DNA of 57,126 nucleotides from Bacteroidota bacterium (GCA_013288945.1 JABDAZ010000015.1:1-57126); one strand, 5' to 3'. Shown: positions 46,766 through 56,920, counted from the stretch's first letter. Notes: generated from the letters alone by a model not told the origin. Made by a program: numbers and translations.

Positions 46766-48280
46766 TTATTTATAAGTTGCTGCAAGCTTTAATGCATTGT
46801 AAGTATTAACGATGCCGCCGGAAATACATACTTCAGAAAAAAGAACAGTATTTTCTATCTCGCCATCTTTTACTTTCACAAGCTGCGTTGGCTTTACAAC
46901 CGACTTCATAATAATTTCTTTTACCTGCAAAGCAGTAAGCTTTGGATAATATTCGCGGATTAATGCTGCAAGCCCTGCAACCACCGGAGACGCCATGCTG
47001 GTACCACTTTCATCGCCATACGTAGAGTTCGGAAGTGTTGAATGTATCTGCACGCCCGGTGCAAAAACATCAACCGTTGTTTTGCCATAATTTGAAAATG
47101 AAGCAACCAATGTTTCATCATTTTTCCAACCGGACGCACCAACTTCTATCCATGCGCCAGCGCTGCCACTGCTGTCTTTATAAATACGGTTTGGATAATT
47201 TTTTTCTTTATCAAGATTTTCACTTTCATTGCCTGCAGCATGCACTATTAATACATCTTTCGACATGGCATATTTTACAGCTTCATCAACAACTTTTTTA
47301 TCGGGAGAATATGCTTTGCCAAAACTCATATTAAAAACCTTCGCGCCATGGTCAGTTGCATAGCGAATTGCATTGGCAACATCTTTATCGCGTTCATCGC
47401 CATCGGGCACTGTGCGCACGCTCATTATCTGCACGTGATCTGCAATGCCATCAATACCGATATTATTATTTCTCACTGCGCCAATGATGCCCGCAACGTG
47501 CGTTCCATGCAAATCTGCCGGGCCGGCAACATCATTGTTTCCATAAAAATGTTCTTCTGCATTTGTGGTATCATCGCCAACAATTGTTCGTGGATTAAAA
47601 GATAAGTTGAGTGCATAATTTAAATCATCTTCATAATGTTTTATTACATCATCCAATTCACTTTTTCTGAAAGTTGCATAATCAGGATTTTCTCCAAGTG
47701 CATCGATCATAATTTTTTTAACCTGTTCTTCCTGGCCGTTGCGTGGCTTGTAGGCCTGAAAATCTGCAAGCGTTGGCGTCGGTTTTTGCATATGGATAAT
47801 CATGCTGTCGAGATAAAATTCAAAGCCTTTTATATTGTCGACAATCTGGTTGTCTTTATTCAATAATTTTTGATAAGCCTGCAGCATTTGCGGCGTTGCA
47901 TTTCCTTTTTTTATAAGCCTTGTAAGCTCCAGGTTTTCCTGGTTTACATCACCTTTCGGGCCGCCGATAAAATCCCAGCCATGCACATCATCAACATAAC
48001 CATCATGATCATCATCTATACCATTGCCGGGAATTTCATTTGCATTGGTCCATATTACCGGTTTCAAATCTTCATGCGCAGTATCTAATCCGCTATCAAT
48101 TACTCCAACAATTACAGTATTAAATTTCTTTTTCGACAATTGCAATTCCGAATATGCTTTTTCTGTGCTGATGCCAAACACACTGTCTTTTTGCAAATCG
48201 AGATTATGCCAGTTTGGTTTTTGTGCAACTGCATTAATCACAAAAAACATTGATAAAAAAATTGTTGATTTAATCTTCAT
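46766..48280 (-). CDS. Subtilisin-like serine peptidase (S8)
   Basis: This 504-residue protein has a signal peptide (residues 1-20, ending AVAQ). The S8 triad is intact: Asp62 in GVIDSGLD, His258 in HGTHVAGI and Ser428 in SGTSMASPVVAG. A calcium-type loop 'GIDDDHDGYVDD' follows the Asp. About 195 residues separate Asp and His, far more than in classic subtilisins. The insert (about 110-250) is helical and is shared by a known Bacteroidota branch, probably a lid or binding module. No type IX sorting tail is present, so it likely acts in the periplasm. It lies between dehydrogenase and reductase genes with gaps of 130 and 66 bp. Confidence 0.93.
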   Translation of the reverse strand: MKIKSTIFLSMFFVINAVAQKPNWHNLDLQKDSVFGISTEKAYSELQLSKKKFNTVIVGVIDSGLDTAHEDLKPVIWTNANEIPGNGIDDDHDGYVDDVHGWDFIGGPKGDVNQENLELTRLIKKGNATPQMLQAYQKLLNKDNQIVDNIKGFEFYLDSMIIHMQKPTPTLADFQAYKPRNGQEEQVKKIMIDALGENPDYATFRKSELDDVIKHYEDDLNYALNLSFNPRTIVGDDTTNAEEHFYGNNDVAGPADLHGTHVAGIIGAVRNNNIGIDGIADHVQIMSVRTVPDGDERDKDVANAIRYATDHGAKVFNMSFGKAYSPDKKVVDEAVKYAMSKDVLIVHAAGNESENLDKEKNYPNRIYKDSSGSAGAWIEVGASGWKNDETLVASFSNYGKTTVDVFAPGVQIHSTLPNSTYGDESGTSMASPVVAGLAALIREYYPKLTALQVKEIIMKSVVKPTQLVKVKDGEIENTVLFSEVCISGGIVNTYNALKLAATYK

Positions 48281-48346
48281 TTATACTTTTTTAATTTGAT
48301 AATAATTTTAAAAACTGATTTAAATATTTTTGATAATAAAAATATT

Positions 48347-49393
48347 TTATAAACCCGCATACAATTTAGGTGCAGCATTCAACATAGGAAACTGGCGTTG
48401 GTGCCAATAAGGATATGTTGGTAAAATTTCACTAACCTTATCTAATTTTTTTACTTGATCAATTGTCAAATTCCAGCCAACTGCGCCAAGGTTTTGTTTT
48501 AGTTGTTCTTCATTTCTTGCACCAATAATAATGTTGGCAACAGTTGGCCGTTGCAACAACCAATTAAGTGAAATCTGCGAAGCAGTCTTTCCCGTTTCTT
48601 GTGCAAGTTCGTCAAGTACATCAATAATATTATACAACCTTTCTTCATCAGCAGAAGTATTAACAACCGGGCTGCCGCCTTGCGCAACGCGTGCATCGGC
48701 CGGCAGTGGCTGGTTGCGGCGGTATTTGCCACTTAATTTTCCGCTTGCAAGTGGGCTCCAGATTATACTTCCTATTTGCTGATTAATACCGAGTGGCATT
48801 AATTCCCATTCTGCATCGCGGTTAAGTAAAGAATAATAAATCTGGTGCGCAATATATTTCGACCATCCATAACGTTCAGAAACTGATAATGATTTCATCA
48901 AATGCCAGCCCGAAAAATTTGAGCAAGCAATGTAACGCACCTTGCCACTTTGTATTAAATTGTCAAGCGCTTTCAACGTTTCTTCAACTGGTGTGTTGGC
49001 ATCAAAACCATGCATGTGATAAATATCGATGTGATCAGTTCCTAATCTTTTTAAACTATCCTCGCAACTTTTTATAAGGTTGAAAGCTGACGATCCGAAA
49101 TCATTTATTTCATCCGTCATCGGAAAAGTTGCTTTGGTAGAAATTAATATTTTATCGCGCAAACCTTTGATGGCTTTGCCTAAAATTTCTTCTGCCAGCC
49201 CGCGCGAATAAACATTTGCAGTATCAAAAAGATTAACGCCTGCATCCAAGCAAAGATTTACTAATCGCGTTGCTTCATCAACCTGCGTGCTTCCCCATGC
49301 TTTAAAAAATTCATTGCTTCCACCAAATGTTGCTGTTCCAAAACTTAATACCGGAACGCGTAAACCAGAATTTCCCAATTGCCTGTATTCCAT
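48347..49393 (-). CDS. Aldo/keto reductase
   Basis: This 348-residue NADPH-dependent oxidoreductase has the start 'MEYRQLGNSGLRVPVLSFGT' and the catalytic Asp/Tyr in 'LFDTANVYSRGLAEEILG' near residues 56-73. The Lys is in 'ILISTKATF' and the His in 'IDIYHMHGFD' near residue 125. The cofactor motif 'IIIGARNEEQLKQNLGA' lies near residue 293. It resembles the general YajO/Tas branch. The substrate cannot be assigned. Confidence 0.93.
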   Translation of the reverse strand: MEYRQLGNSGLRVPVLSFGTATFGGSNEFFKAWGSTQVDEATRLVNLCLDAGVNLFDTANVYSRGLAEEILGKAIKGLRDKILISTKATFPMTDEINDFGSSAFNLIKSCEDSLKRLGTDHIDIYHMHGFDANTPVEETLKALDNLIQSGKVRYIACSNFSGWHLMKSLSVSERYGWSKYIAHQIYYSLLNRDAEWELMPLGINQQIGSIIWSPLASGKLSGKYRRNQPLPADARVAQGGSPVVNTSADEERLYNIIDVLDELAQETGKTASQISLNWLLQRPTVANIIIGARNEEQLKQNLGAVGWNLTIDQVKKLDKVSEILPTYPYWHQRQFPMLNAAPKLYAGL

Positions 49394-49452
49394 TTTTATA
49401 TTTATTAGTTGCTCAAATTACCTACGTTATTTTCGCTGGTAAAATTTACTTT

Positions 49453-49857
49453 TTAATAATGAAAAAGATTTTTTATAAAGAAGAATATTGCTGCCATAAT
49501 TAAAACCAATAGCATAAGAAGTATTAATAAACCAATGCGCAGCCAGATGATATTTTTCTTTGCTTTTATAAAACTTGTTTCTTTTACAGTTGCCGGCATC
49601 AGCCGGAACGCAACGTGCAAAAGAAACGGCACAATAATAATATCATCGAGGTAGCCGGCAACGGGAATAAAATCAGGAATAAAATCTACCGGGCTTAATA
49701 AATAAAATAACGCCGCAAAAGAAACCAACTTAGAAAACACCGGCGTTCGGCGATCTTTCAAACCAAAATAGAGTATAAAAATTTCCTGCATAAAGGAAAC
49801 TGTTCCCCGGTTTGCAAAGTTGCGTTTTAGCCGCGGCATTTTTTTCAGCATCATCAT
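49453..49857 (-). CDS. DUF1232 (YkvA family) membrane protein
   Basis: This 134-residue protein has the DUF1232 core 'ALFYLLSPVDFIPDFIPVAG' followed by 'YLDDIIIVPFLLHVAFRLMP' at about residues 48-90, plus a C-terminal membrane segment (about 109-130). The function is unknown. The start ATG shares its A with the stop codon of the upstream gene (TAATG), so translation is coupled. Confidence 0.88.
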   Translation of the reverse strand: MMMLKKMPRLKRNFANRGTVSFMQEIFILYFGLKDRRTPVFSKLVSFAALFYLLSPVDFIPDFIPVAGYLDDIIIVPFLLHVAFRLMPATVKETSFIKAKKNIIWLRIGLLILLMLLVLIMAAIFFFIKNLFHY

Positions 49858-50159
49858 TAACTGTATTTTTTAAAATGATACAAGCGGTTGGTAAGCATCC
49901 TTTCAAAATCTAATGCCACCGGATTTTCGTCATAATTTTTTAAAAGCAATTGCGGTAAACCTAAAAATTTAAAATCAATGCCTGTTACTTCTTTGCTGCT
50001 TTCCGTAAGCGTTACCAGCCACCATTCGTGCGTTTCAACCCATTCATCTTCCACCCTTTTATACATGCGAAAGCCATCATATTTAAAAATAAAAATGCCT
50101 TCTTCGTTTGCACAAATCCATTCGCCTGTGATGTGTTTGTAAAATTCAATTTCATCCAT
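49857..50159 (-). CDS. Protein of unknown function upstream of the DUF1232 gene
   Basis: This 100-residue acidic and aromatic soluble protein has no signal peptide and matched no family I recognise. Visible features are 'GEWICANEEGIFIFKYDGFR' near residue 12 and a Trp-rich 'ETHEWWLVTL' near residue 43, which suggests a beta-sandwich or lipocalin-like small fold by inference. It is co-transcribed with the DUF1232 gene through a TAATG overlap. Confidence 0.65.
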   Translation of the reverse strand: MDEIEFYKHITGEWICANEEGIFIFKYDGFRMYKRVEDEWVETHEWWLVTLTESSKEVTGIDFKFLGLPQLLLKNYDENPVALDFERMLTNRLYHFKKYS

Positions 50160-50357
50160 ATTATAATTGCAGCTTATTAATAAATAAATTTTCTGTACAT
50201 ATATACCATAATAATTACGCCAACTTAATAAGCTTATTAAGAACAGATTTTAAAAAGAAAGGTTTGTAAAAGCTTGTTAATGCCGGTTAAACCTGTTTTA
50301 AAAAACTATTTTCAGGGCAACATTAAAATAAATTTGGAATTAAAAAGAAAACACCCG

Positions 50358-50365
50358 TAACTTTG
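50358..50365 (+). promoter_or_regulatory. -7 promoter element of the TetR gene
   Basis: TAACTTTG matches TAnnTTTG exactly and lies 39 bp before the ATG at 50405. A candidate operator overlaps the leader just downstream. Confidence 0.6.
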
Positions 50366-50398
50366 TTTAACACCGTTAGATTATTTACGACGGTTAAT
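50366..50398 (+). promoter_or_regulatory. Candidate TetR operator between promoter and start codon
   Basis: An imperfect inverted repeat, TTAACACCGT (50367-50376) and ACGGTTAAT (50390-50398), lies just downstream of the -7 element. The inner ACCGT and ACGGT match exactly, 13 bp apart. Its place would block transcription, as expected for an autoregulated TetR gene. Confidence 0.4.
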
Positions 50399-50404
50399 AT
50401 AAAA

Positions 50405-50998
50405 ATGGCAAGCAAAGAAAGAATACAACGATTGAAAGAAGAAACGAAGTCGAACATACTTGACGCCGCGTTTCAGATCGCCAAAGAAGAAAGCTGGCAG
50501 GCATTAAGCATGCGCAAAATAGCAGATAAGATTGAATATACCGCTCCGATTATTTATGAATATTTTTCAAACAAAGAAGCGATTCTTTCTGAACTGACAC
50601 GAAAAGGATATGTGATGCTTTCTACAAAATTGGAAGAAGCAAAAGCCAAACACCGTGTGCCGGCGAAACAATTAGAAGCGATGTGGCTTGCGTATTGGAG
50701 TTTTGCTTTTGCGCAAAAAGAATTGTACCAGTTAATGTTTGGAGTAGAAATGAATTGTTGCGTGATGGAAAATGAAGATCCGGAAATGCAGGCGCCGGCA
50801 ATATTGTTCAGCAACGTGATACAGGAGCTGATGGGCATTGATGATGAAGATGAAATTTGTATGAAATATTACACGTTCTGGTCGGTGGTTCATGGATTAA
50901 TATCTATTAATATAGTTAGAAAAGGCGCTGGAGACGACATTAATAAACAGGTTTTAAAAGATGCGATTATTGGTATCATAAATTCTATAAAACCATAA
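50405..50998 (+). CDS. TetR/AcrR family regulator of the efflux operon
   Basis: This 197-residue repressor has an N-terminal helix-turn-helix at about residues 12-58 ('ALSMRKIADKIEYTAPIIYE' and 'YFSNKEAILSEL') and a helical C-terminal ligand domain with a TetR_C-like start 'AMWLAYWSFAFAQKELYQLM'. The RND efflux genes follow on the same strand after about 118 bp, so it most likely represses them and itself. I chose the ATG at 50405; an earlier TTG at 50363 would overlap the -7 element. The inducer is unknown. Confidence 0.92.
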   Translation: MASKERIQRLKEETKSNILDAAFQIAKEESWQALSMRKIADKIEYTAPIIYEYFSNKEAILSELTRKGYVMLSTKLEEAKAKHRVPAKQLEAMWLAYWSFAFAQKELYQLMFGVEMNCCVMENEDPEMQAPAILFSNVIQELMGIDDEDEICMKYYTFWSVVHGLISINIVRKGAGDDINKQVLKDAIIGIINSIKP

Positions 50999-51116
50999 AT
51001 TTTTTTGCCTATTAATTTAACAGTGATAAATAATTTTACAGCATTAATAAAATAACAATTTAATAATACACCAAAGCAACTTTCCATTGATTTACAATTA
51101 CTCAATTCACAACATC

Positions 51117-52259
51117 ATGAAGCATTTATTCTTAGTACGAAACATTATTATTGGCTCTATAATTTTTTTATATAGTTGCTCATCAAAACAACCGGAAGCA
51201 GTTGCAGCCGCGCCGGAAGCCTTTCCTGTTATACAAATAAGTGAAGCATCAGCTACAACTTATACAGAATATCCTGCAGCGATAGAAGGCATTGCAGATG
51301 TAGAAATACGCCCGCAGGTTTCGGGCTATCTTGATAAAATATTTGTAGCAGAAGGTTCATTAGTAAAAGCAGGCCAACCCTTATTTAAAATAAACGACCG
51401 GGTTTACCAGGAACAATTAAACAGTGCATCTGCAACATTGCATGCAAGCGAATCTGCCATCATTAATGCACAACTTGAAATTGATAAACTAACACCGCTT
51501 GTACAAAATAAAGTGGTTGCAGAAATTCAATTGAAGATGGCGCAGGCTGCTTATAAAATTGCCGTTGCAAACTCAGAACAATCGAAAGCAGCAGTTGAAT
51601 CTGCAAAAATAAATATTGGGTATACAACGGTAAAAGCACCTGTTAATGGTTATATCGGAAGGCTGTTTAAAAAACAGGGAACGCTTGTTTCAGGAACGGA
51701 TGCATCGCCGCTTACGACACTTTCTGATGTGCATGAAGTGCATGTTTATTTTTCTTTAAGCGAAACAGATTTTATAAGTTTCAAAACAAATTATCCTGGT
51801 AAAACAATTGCTGATAAAATAAAAAACCTTCCACCGGTTTCATTAATACTTGCAGACAACAGCATCAATCCGCAAAAAGGAAAAATTGATATTGTTGACG
51901 GGCAGTTTGATCGCACAACCGGCGCAATTACAGTGCGGGCAAGCTTTTCAAACCCTGAAGGTTTATTGCGTTCTGGCAACACAGGCAAAATTCGCCTTGG
52001 TTTGCAGCATGCAAATTCATTAATAGTTCCGCAGGCAGCAACGGTTGAAGTGCAGGATAAAATTTATGTTTATAAAGTTTCCGATAGCAATAAAGTTACG
52101 CGCCAGCCAATTTCTGTTACAGGAAAAAGTGGTACAGATTATCTTGTTAATGATGGTGTAAAAAGCGGCGATCGCATCGTGTTTAAAGGGCTTGATCATT
52201 TACAGGAAGGCAATCTTATTACACCAGAAAAAACGAACCTTGCCACAATCAATAAATAA
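51117..52259 (+). CDS. RND efflux periplasmic adaptor lipoprotein (AcrA type)
   Basis: This 380-residue adaptor has a lipobox (FLYSCSS, near residue 22). A lipoyl/biotinyl-like half follows ('VEIRPQVSGYLDKIFVAEG' near residue 60), then an alpha hairpin (about 105-165), the second lipoyl half ('TTVKAPVNGYIGRLF') and a beta-barrel and membrane-proximal part ending near residue 370. It links the inner-membrane pump to the outer-membrane channel. The pump gene follows after 28 bp. I chose the ATG at 51117 because an upstream TTG lacks a signal sequence at the correct place. Confidence 0.95.
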   Translation: MKHLFLVRNIIIGSIIFLYSCSSKQPEAVAAAPEAFPVIQISEASATTYTEYPAAIEGIADVEIRPQVSGYLDKIFVAEGSLVKAGQPLFKINDRVYQEQLNSASATLHASESAIINAQLEIDKLTPLVQNKVVAEIQLKMAQAAYKIAVANSEQSKAAVESAKINIGYTTVKAPVNGYIGRLFKKQGTLVSGTDASPLTTLSDVHEVHVYFSLSETDFISFKTNYPGKTIADKIKNLPPVSLILADNSINPQKGKIDIVDGQFDRTTGAITVRASFSNPEGLLRSGNTGKIRLGLQHANSLIVPQAATVEVQDKIYVYKVSDSNKVTRQPISVTGKSGTDYLVNDGVKSGDRIVFKGLDHLQEGNLITPEKTNLATINK

Positions 52260-52287
52260 TTTATTTAAATAACAACCAACGTTTTTT

Positions 52288-55200
52288 ATGTTTAAGAAAT
52301 TTATAGAACGGCCCGTTATGGCCACCGTTATCTCCATACTATTAGTTATACTCGGCATAATAGGATTGTTCTCGCTACCCCTTCAGCAATTTCCGGATAT
52401 CGCGCCCCCTGCTGTGCAGGTAACCGCACTTTACCCGGGGGCAAATGCTGAAACAGTATTGCGATCTGTTGCCCCCTCTTTAGAAGAATCTATTAATGGG
52501 GTAGAGAATATGAGCTACATGAGTTCCACTGCAAGCAATGATGGATCACTTGTTATCTCTGTATATTTTAAGTTGGGGACAAATGCTGATCAGGCTGCTG
52601 TTAATGTTCAAAACCGCGTTGCGCAAGCAACAAGCCAGTTGCCAGCAGAAGTAGTGCAGGCGGGCGTTACAACGTCTAAGCAACAGAACAGTTTATTAAT
52701 GGTTGTTGATTTATATGCAGACAGTGATAAAGTTTATGATCAAACTTTTTTAGCAAACTATGCGCAGATAAATATTATTCCTGAAATAAAAAGAATACAA
52801 GGTGTTGGGCAATCGCTCATTTTCGGGGGCAACAAAGATTACTCGATGCGCGTATGGCTTAACCCAGGGCAAATGGCCGCATATCATTTAATGCCGCAGG
52901 ATGTAATGGCTGCGATACAGGATAAAAATTTAGAAGCTGCTCCAGGCAAATTTGGTGAAAGCAGTAAAGAATCTTTTGAATATATTATTAAATACAAAGG
53001 AAAATTAAACCAGCCGAAAGATTATGAAGACATTGTAATCCGCGCAAATCCTGATGGTTCGATGCTGCGTTTAAAAGATGTTGCACGTGTTGAATTTGGC
53101 GCGTATACTTATGGAAATTATACACGTACAAATGGCAAGCCCGGCGTTAATATCGCATCGTTTCAATTGGCTGGTTCCAATTCAGATGAGATACAAACTG
53201 CTATTGGCGAGCTGATGAAAAAAGTGAAAAAAAGTTTTCCTAAAGGAATTAATTATACTACTATTTATGATACAAAAATTCCGTTAGATGAATCAATCGA
53301 TCAGGTAAAACATACTTTGCTTGAAGCATTTATTTTAGTGTTTATCGTTGTATTTATTTTCTTACAGGATTTCCGTTCTACATTAATACCTGCTATTGCA
53401 GTGCCCGTTGCCATCATCGGTACATTTTTCTTTATGCAAATTTTCGGGTTGTCGATTAATCTCTTCACATTGTTTGCGCTCGTGCTTGCAATTGGTATTG
53501 TGGTGGATGATGCGATTGTGGTGGTAGAAGCCGTGCATGCAAAAATGGAACATAAACATTTGCCTCCAAAAGCCGCTACAGTAGCGGCGATGAGCGAAAT
53601 TACCGGGGCAATTATTTCCATCACATTAGTAATGAGCGCGGTGTTTTTACCAGTTGGTTTTATGAAAGGATCAACAGGCGTATTCTATCGACAGTTTGCA
53701 TTTACATTAGCAATTGCCATTGTAATTTCTGCTGTTAATGCATTAACGTTGAGCCCTGCATTGTGCGCATTATTTTTAAAAGAAATTCATTCAACAAACG
53801 AAGATGGTTCTGCAAAAAAATTAACGTTCAAAGAAAAATTCTTTACTGGATTTAATTCAGGCTTTGCAAAACTCACGAATAAATATACAGGCAGTTTAAA
53901 ATTTTTAATGCGCGCAAAATGGATTGTTGCTGCAGGATTAATTATTGTAACTGCATCAACAGTTTGGATGGTTGAAAAAACAAAAACAGGATTTATTCCT
54001 TCAGAAGATTTAAACTTTTTTGCCATCGCATTATCCATGCCCCCCGGCGCTTCACTTGATAGAACAACGGAGGTTATTAAAGAAGGTGAAAAAGTATTAA
54101 GCGGCATAGAATCCAAACGCGCAGTAATGGGTTTATCCGGATTTAATATTTTAACGCAATCGTCCAATCCCTCTGCTGCCGTGGCTTTCGTGTCATTCAA
54201 ACCCATGCAGGATCGTGGAAAAATAAAAGACATTAATGTTATAATGAATGATACCAGGCAAAAGCTCGCAGCAATAAAAGGGGGCAACTTTTTTGTATTC
54301 ACATTTCCAACCGTACCTGGCTTTAGCAATGTGGATGGATTAGATTTGATATTGCAGGACAGAAGCGGAAACGGAACGCTTAATAAATTTGCCAGTGTAT
54401 CAACAAGTTTTATTGGCGAGCTGATGAAGCGCAAAGAAATTGCCTTTGCATTTACCTCTTTTAAATCAGATTATCCGCAACTGGAATTGCAGGTTGATAA
54501 TGAAAAAGCACAACAGTTGGGCGTTAGTGTAAAAGATATTTTAAGTACAATGCAAGCCTATTTCGGAAGCGCACAAGCTTCTGATTTTAACCGCTTCGGA
54601 AAATATTACCGCGTGATGGTACAGGCAGATTTTGCAGACAGGGCCAACCCTTCAGCCATTAATAACATTGCCGTAAAAAATAAAAATGGTGAAATGGTTC
54701 CGATAAGTACGTTGGTAAAATTGAACCGCGTGTATGGGCCAGAAACAGTTTCACGTTACAATCTTTTTAATTCTATTGAGATTAATGCAATACCAAAACC
54801 AGGCTATAGTTCCGGTGATGCTATTAAAGCTGTTGAAGAAGTGGCACAACAAAATTTGCCAATTGGTTACACGTATGAATTTACAGGATTAACGAAAGAA
54901 GAAATTTCTTCCGGCGGGCAATCAGCATTAATATTTGCATTGTGTTTGGTGTTTGTTTACTTTTTATTATCGGCACAATATGAAAGTTATATTTTGCCAA
55001 TGGCTGTAATCTTATCTATTCCCGCAGGTATACTCGGTGTTTTTATTGCCATCGGTTTAGTAGGAATTGAAAATAATATTTACGTTCAAGTAGCAATGGT
55101 AATGCTCATCGGGCTGCTTGCAAAAAATGCAATCTTAATCGTTGAGTTTGCCGTGCAGAGAAGGCGTGCAGGAAAAACATTAATATCATCCGCACTCGAA

Positions 55201-55485
55201 GCCGCGAAACTCAGGCTGCGCCCGATTATCATGACATCACTCGCTTTCATCGTTGGTATGATACCAATGATGCGCGCTGAAGGGCCATCTGCACAAGGCA
55301 ATCATTCTATTAGTATTGCCGCAGCGGGGGGCATGATTTCGGGAGTAATTCTTGGGCTGTTTTCTATACCAATTCTTTTTGTTGTATTTCAATATTTGCA
55401 GGAAAGCGTGACCGGAAAACCGAAACGCGTTATTAATAAAAGTGATTTGCACTTACAGGAAATACCACAGTTAGAATTGAACTGA
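52288..55485 (+). CDS. RND efflux pump inner membrane transporter (HAE1/AcrB type)
   Basis: This 1065-residue pump starts 'MFKKFIERPVMATVISILLV' with TM1 at 10-30. Two large periplasmic loops and twelve membrane segments follow. The proton-relay pair of Asp residues lies in 'LAIGIVVDDAIVVVEA' near residues 404-419, and the partner Lys in 'GLLAKNAILIVEFA' near residue 944. The length and motifs match drug-exporting HAE1 pumps, not heavy-metal pumps. The gene holds seven of the nine G/C runs of five or more in the window. Codons GGG and CCC are used there, which is unlike the rest of the window. Confidence 0.96.
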   Translation: MFKKFIERPVMATVISILLVILGIIGLFSLPLQQFPDIAPPAVQVTALYPGANAETVLRSVAPSLEESINGVENMSYMSSTASNDGSLVISVYFKLGTNADQAAVNVQNRVAQATSQLPAEVVQAGVTTSKQQNSLLMVVDLYADSDKVYDQTFLANYAQINIIPEIKRIQGVGQSLIFGGNKDYSMRVWLNPGQMAAYHLMPQDVMAAIQDKNLEAAPGKFGESSKESFEYIIKYKGKLNQPKDYEDIVIRANPDGSMLRLKDVARVEFGAYTYGNYTRTNGKPGVNIASFQLAGSNSDEIQTAIGELMKKVKKSFPKGINYTTIYDTKIPLDESIDQVKHTLLEAFILVFIVVFIFLQDFRSTLIPAIAVPVAIIGTFFFMQIFGLSINLFTLFALVLAIGIVVDDAIVVVEAVHAKMEHKHLPPKAATVAAMSEITGAIISITLVMSAVFLPVGFMKGSTGVFYRQFAFTLAIAIVISAVNALTLSPALCALFLKEIHSTNEDGSAKKLTFKEKFFTGFNSGFAKLTNKYTGSLKFLMRAKWIVAAGLIIVTASTVWMVEKTKTGFIPSEDLNFFAIALSMPPGASLDRTTEVIKEGEKVLSGIESKRAVMGLSGFNILTQSSNPSAAVAFVSFKPMQDRGKIKDINVIMNDTRQKLAAIKGGNFFVFTFPTVPGFSNVDGLDLILQDRSGNGTLNKFASVSTSFIGELMKRKEIAFAFTSFKSDYPQLELQVDNEKAQQLGVSVKDILSTMQAYFGSAQASDFNRFGKYYRVMVQADFADRANPSAINNIAVKNKNGEMVPISTLVKLNRVYGPETVSRYNLFNSIEINAIPKPGYSSGDAIKAVEEVAQQNLPIGYTYEFTGLTKEEISSGGQSALIFALCLVFVYFLLSAQYESYILPMAVILSIPAGILGVFIAIGLVGIENNIYVQVAMVMLIGLLAKNAILIVEFAVQRRRAGKTLISSALEAAKLRLRPIIMTSLAFIVGMIPMMRAEGPSAQGNHSISIAAAGGMISGVILGLFSIPILFVVFQYLQESVTGKPKRVINKSDLHLQEIPQLELN

Positions 55486-55513
55486 TTAATAAAATAATTA
55501 CACAAAAATTAAA

Positions 55514-56920
55514 ATGAAACACGTAAAATTATATATCATCATCATGCTTGTTTTTTTTGCATGCAGAATTGCAAAAAACGACAAGGCGCCGGAAGCCCCG
55601 TTGCCACAGGCTTTCAGGAACACACCAGCAAATGCTGACACAACAAGTATCGCTGCAATTCCATGGAAAAATTTTTTTACAGATACAACGCTGCAGCAAT
55701 TAATTGACAGCGCGATTGCAAAAAATTACGACATGCAACTTGCCGTAAAAAATATTGAAGCATCGCAATTATTATTAAGGCAAACGAAGTTGCTTAATTT
55801 ACCAACAGCCAATTTACAAATTACCGCAGGCACAACGCGTTATTCTGATAACAGTTTAAATGGGTTAACTGCCAATCAATATTTGGGGGCAAGCCATATT
55901 GAAGATTATTCTGCAAATGTTGGCATCTCCTGGGAAGCTGATATATGGGGCAAAATCCGTGGCCGCAAAAGCATTGCGCTTGCACAGTATCTTCAAACAG
56001 AAGAAGCAAAAGCAGCTATACAAACAAACCTTATCGCAAATGTTTCTGAAGATTTTTATAACCTGTTAATGCTGGATGATCAATTAAAAATTGCAAAGAA
56101 AAATTTGGCATTAAATGACAGCACATTAATCGTTATCAGACTGGAATATAAATCAGGACAAGTAACAGCTTTAGCTGGTCAGCAGGCAGATGCACAACGA
56201 TTAACAGCCGCTCAATTGATACCGCAATTTGAACAGGATATTCTATTACAGGAAAATGCATTAAGCATTTTAGCAGGAGAATTACCAGCATCAATTACAC
56301 GGAACACTATATTGGATCACAAAAACATAACCGATAGTTTATCAGCCGGCATCCCTTCAGAAATGGTTGGCAGAAGGCCGGATGTAAAAAGTTTTGAATT
56401 GTCTTTAGCCATTGCAAATGCAAATGTGGGCATCTCAAAAGCAAATATGTACCCCTCATTAATAATCACGGCACAAGGCGGCATCAATTCATTTAAGGCA
56501 AGCAACTGGTTTAATATTCCCGCATCATTATTTGGAGCTGTCGCTGGAAGCCTTACCCAGCCTTTGTTTGACCATAATGAATTAAAAACAAAATATGAAA
56601 TTGCAAAAGTTGAAAGAGAAAAAGCGGTGATACAATTCAGGCAATCAGTATTAAATGCTGTTGGCGAAGTTTCTGATGCGCTGGCAAAAATTGAAAAATT
56701 AAAAGCGCAAAGAAATATTGCAACAGAAAAAGTAAACACGTTGCAACAAGCTATTAATAATGCTGGTTTACTTTTTCAAAGTGGCATGGCAAATTATTTA
56801 GAAGTGATAACTGCACAAAGCAATGCGCTGCAAAGTGAATTGGATTTGTCTGTTATAAAACGCCAGGAGCTTGATGCAGCAATAGAATTATACAGATCGC
56901 TCGGCGGCGGAAGAGGCTAA
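55514..56920 (+). CDS. RND efflux outer membrane channel lipoprotein (OprM/NodT type)
   Basis: This 468-residue TolC-like protein has a lipobox (Cys17 in VFFACRI). It has the paired repeats of the family, 'LQQLIDSAIAKNYDMQLAVK' near residue 60 and 'EMVGRRPDVKSFELSLAIAN' near residue 280. 'YPSLIITAQGG' and 'LEVITAQSNAL' near the C-terminus are also typical. It completes the tripartite pump with the two preceding genes (gap 28 bp). A strong terminator follows at 56945. It has one GGGGGCA run at 55885. Confidence 0.95.
   Translation: MKHVKLYIIIMLVFFACRIAKNDKAPEAPLPQAFRNTPANADTTSIAAIPWKNFFTDTTLQQLIDSAIAKNYDMQLAVKNIEASQLLLRQTKLLNLPTANLQITAGTTRYSDNSLNGLTANQYLGASHIEDYSANVGISWEADIWGKIRGRKSIALAQYLQTEEAKAAIQTNLIANVSEDFYNLLMLDDQLKIAKKNLALNDSTLIVIRLEYKSGQVTALAGQQADAQRLTAAQLIPQFEQDILLQENALSILAGELPASITRNTILDHKNITDSLSAGIPSEMVGRRPDVKSFELSLAIANANVGISKANMYPSLIITAQGGINSFKASNWFNIPASLFGAVAGSLTQPLFDHNELKTKYEIAKVEREKAVIQFRQSVLNAVGEVSDALAKIEKLKAQRNIATEKVNTLQQAINNAGLLFQSGMANYLEVITAQSNALQSELDLSVIKRQELDAAIELYRSLGGGRG

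Noticed and set aside
53787-54434. A 215-codon open frame on the minus strand inside the RND pump gene
   Set aside because: It is antisense to a clearly conserved pump gene, has no recognisable motif and follows the codon pattern expected of a mirror frame.
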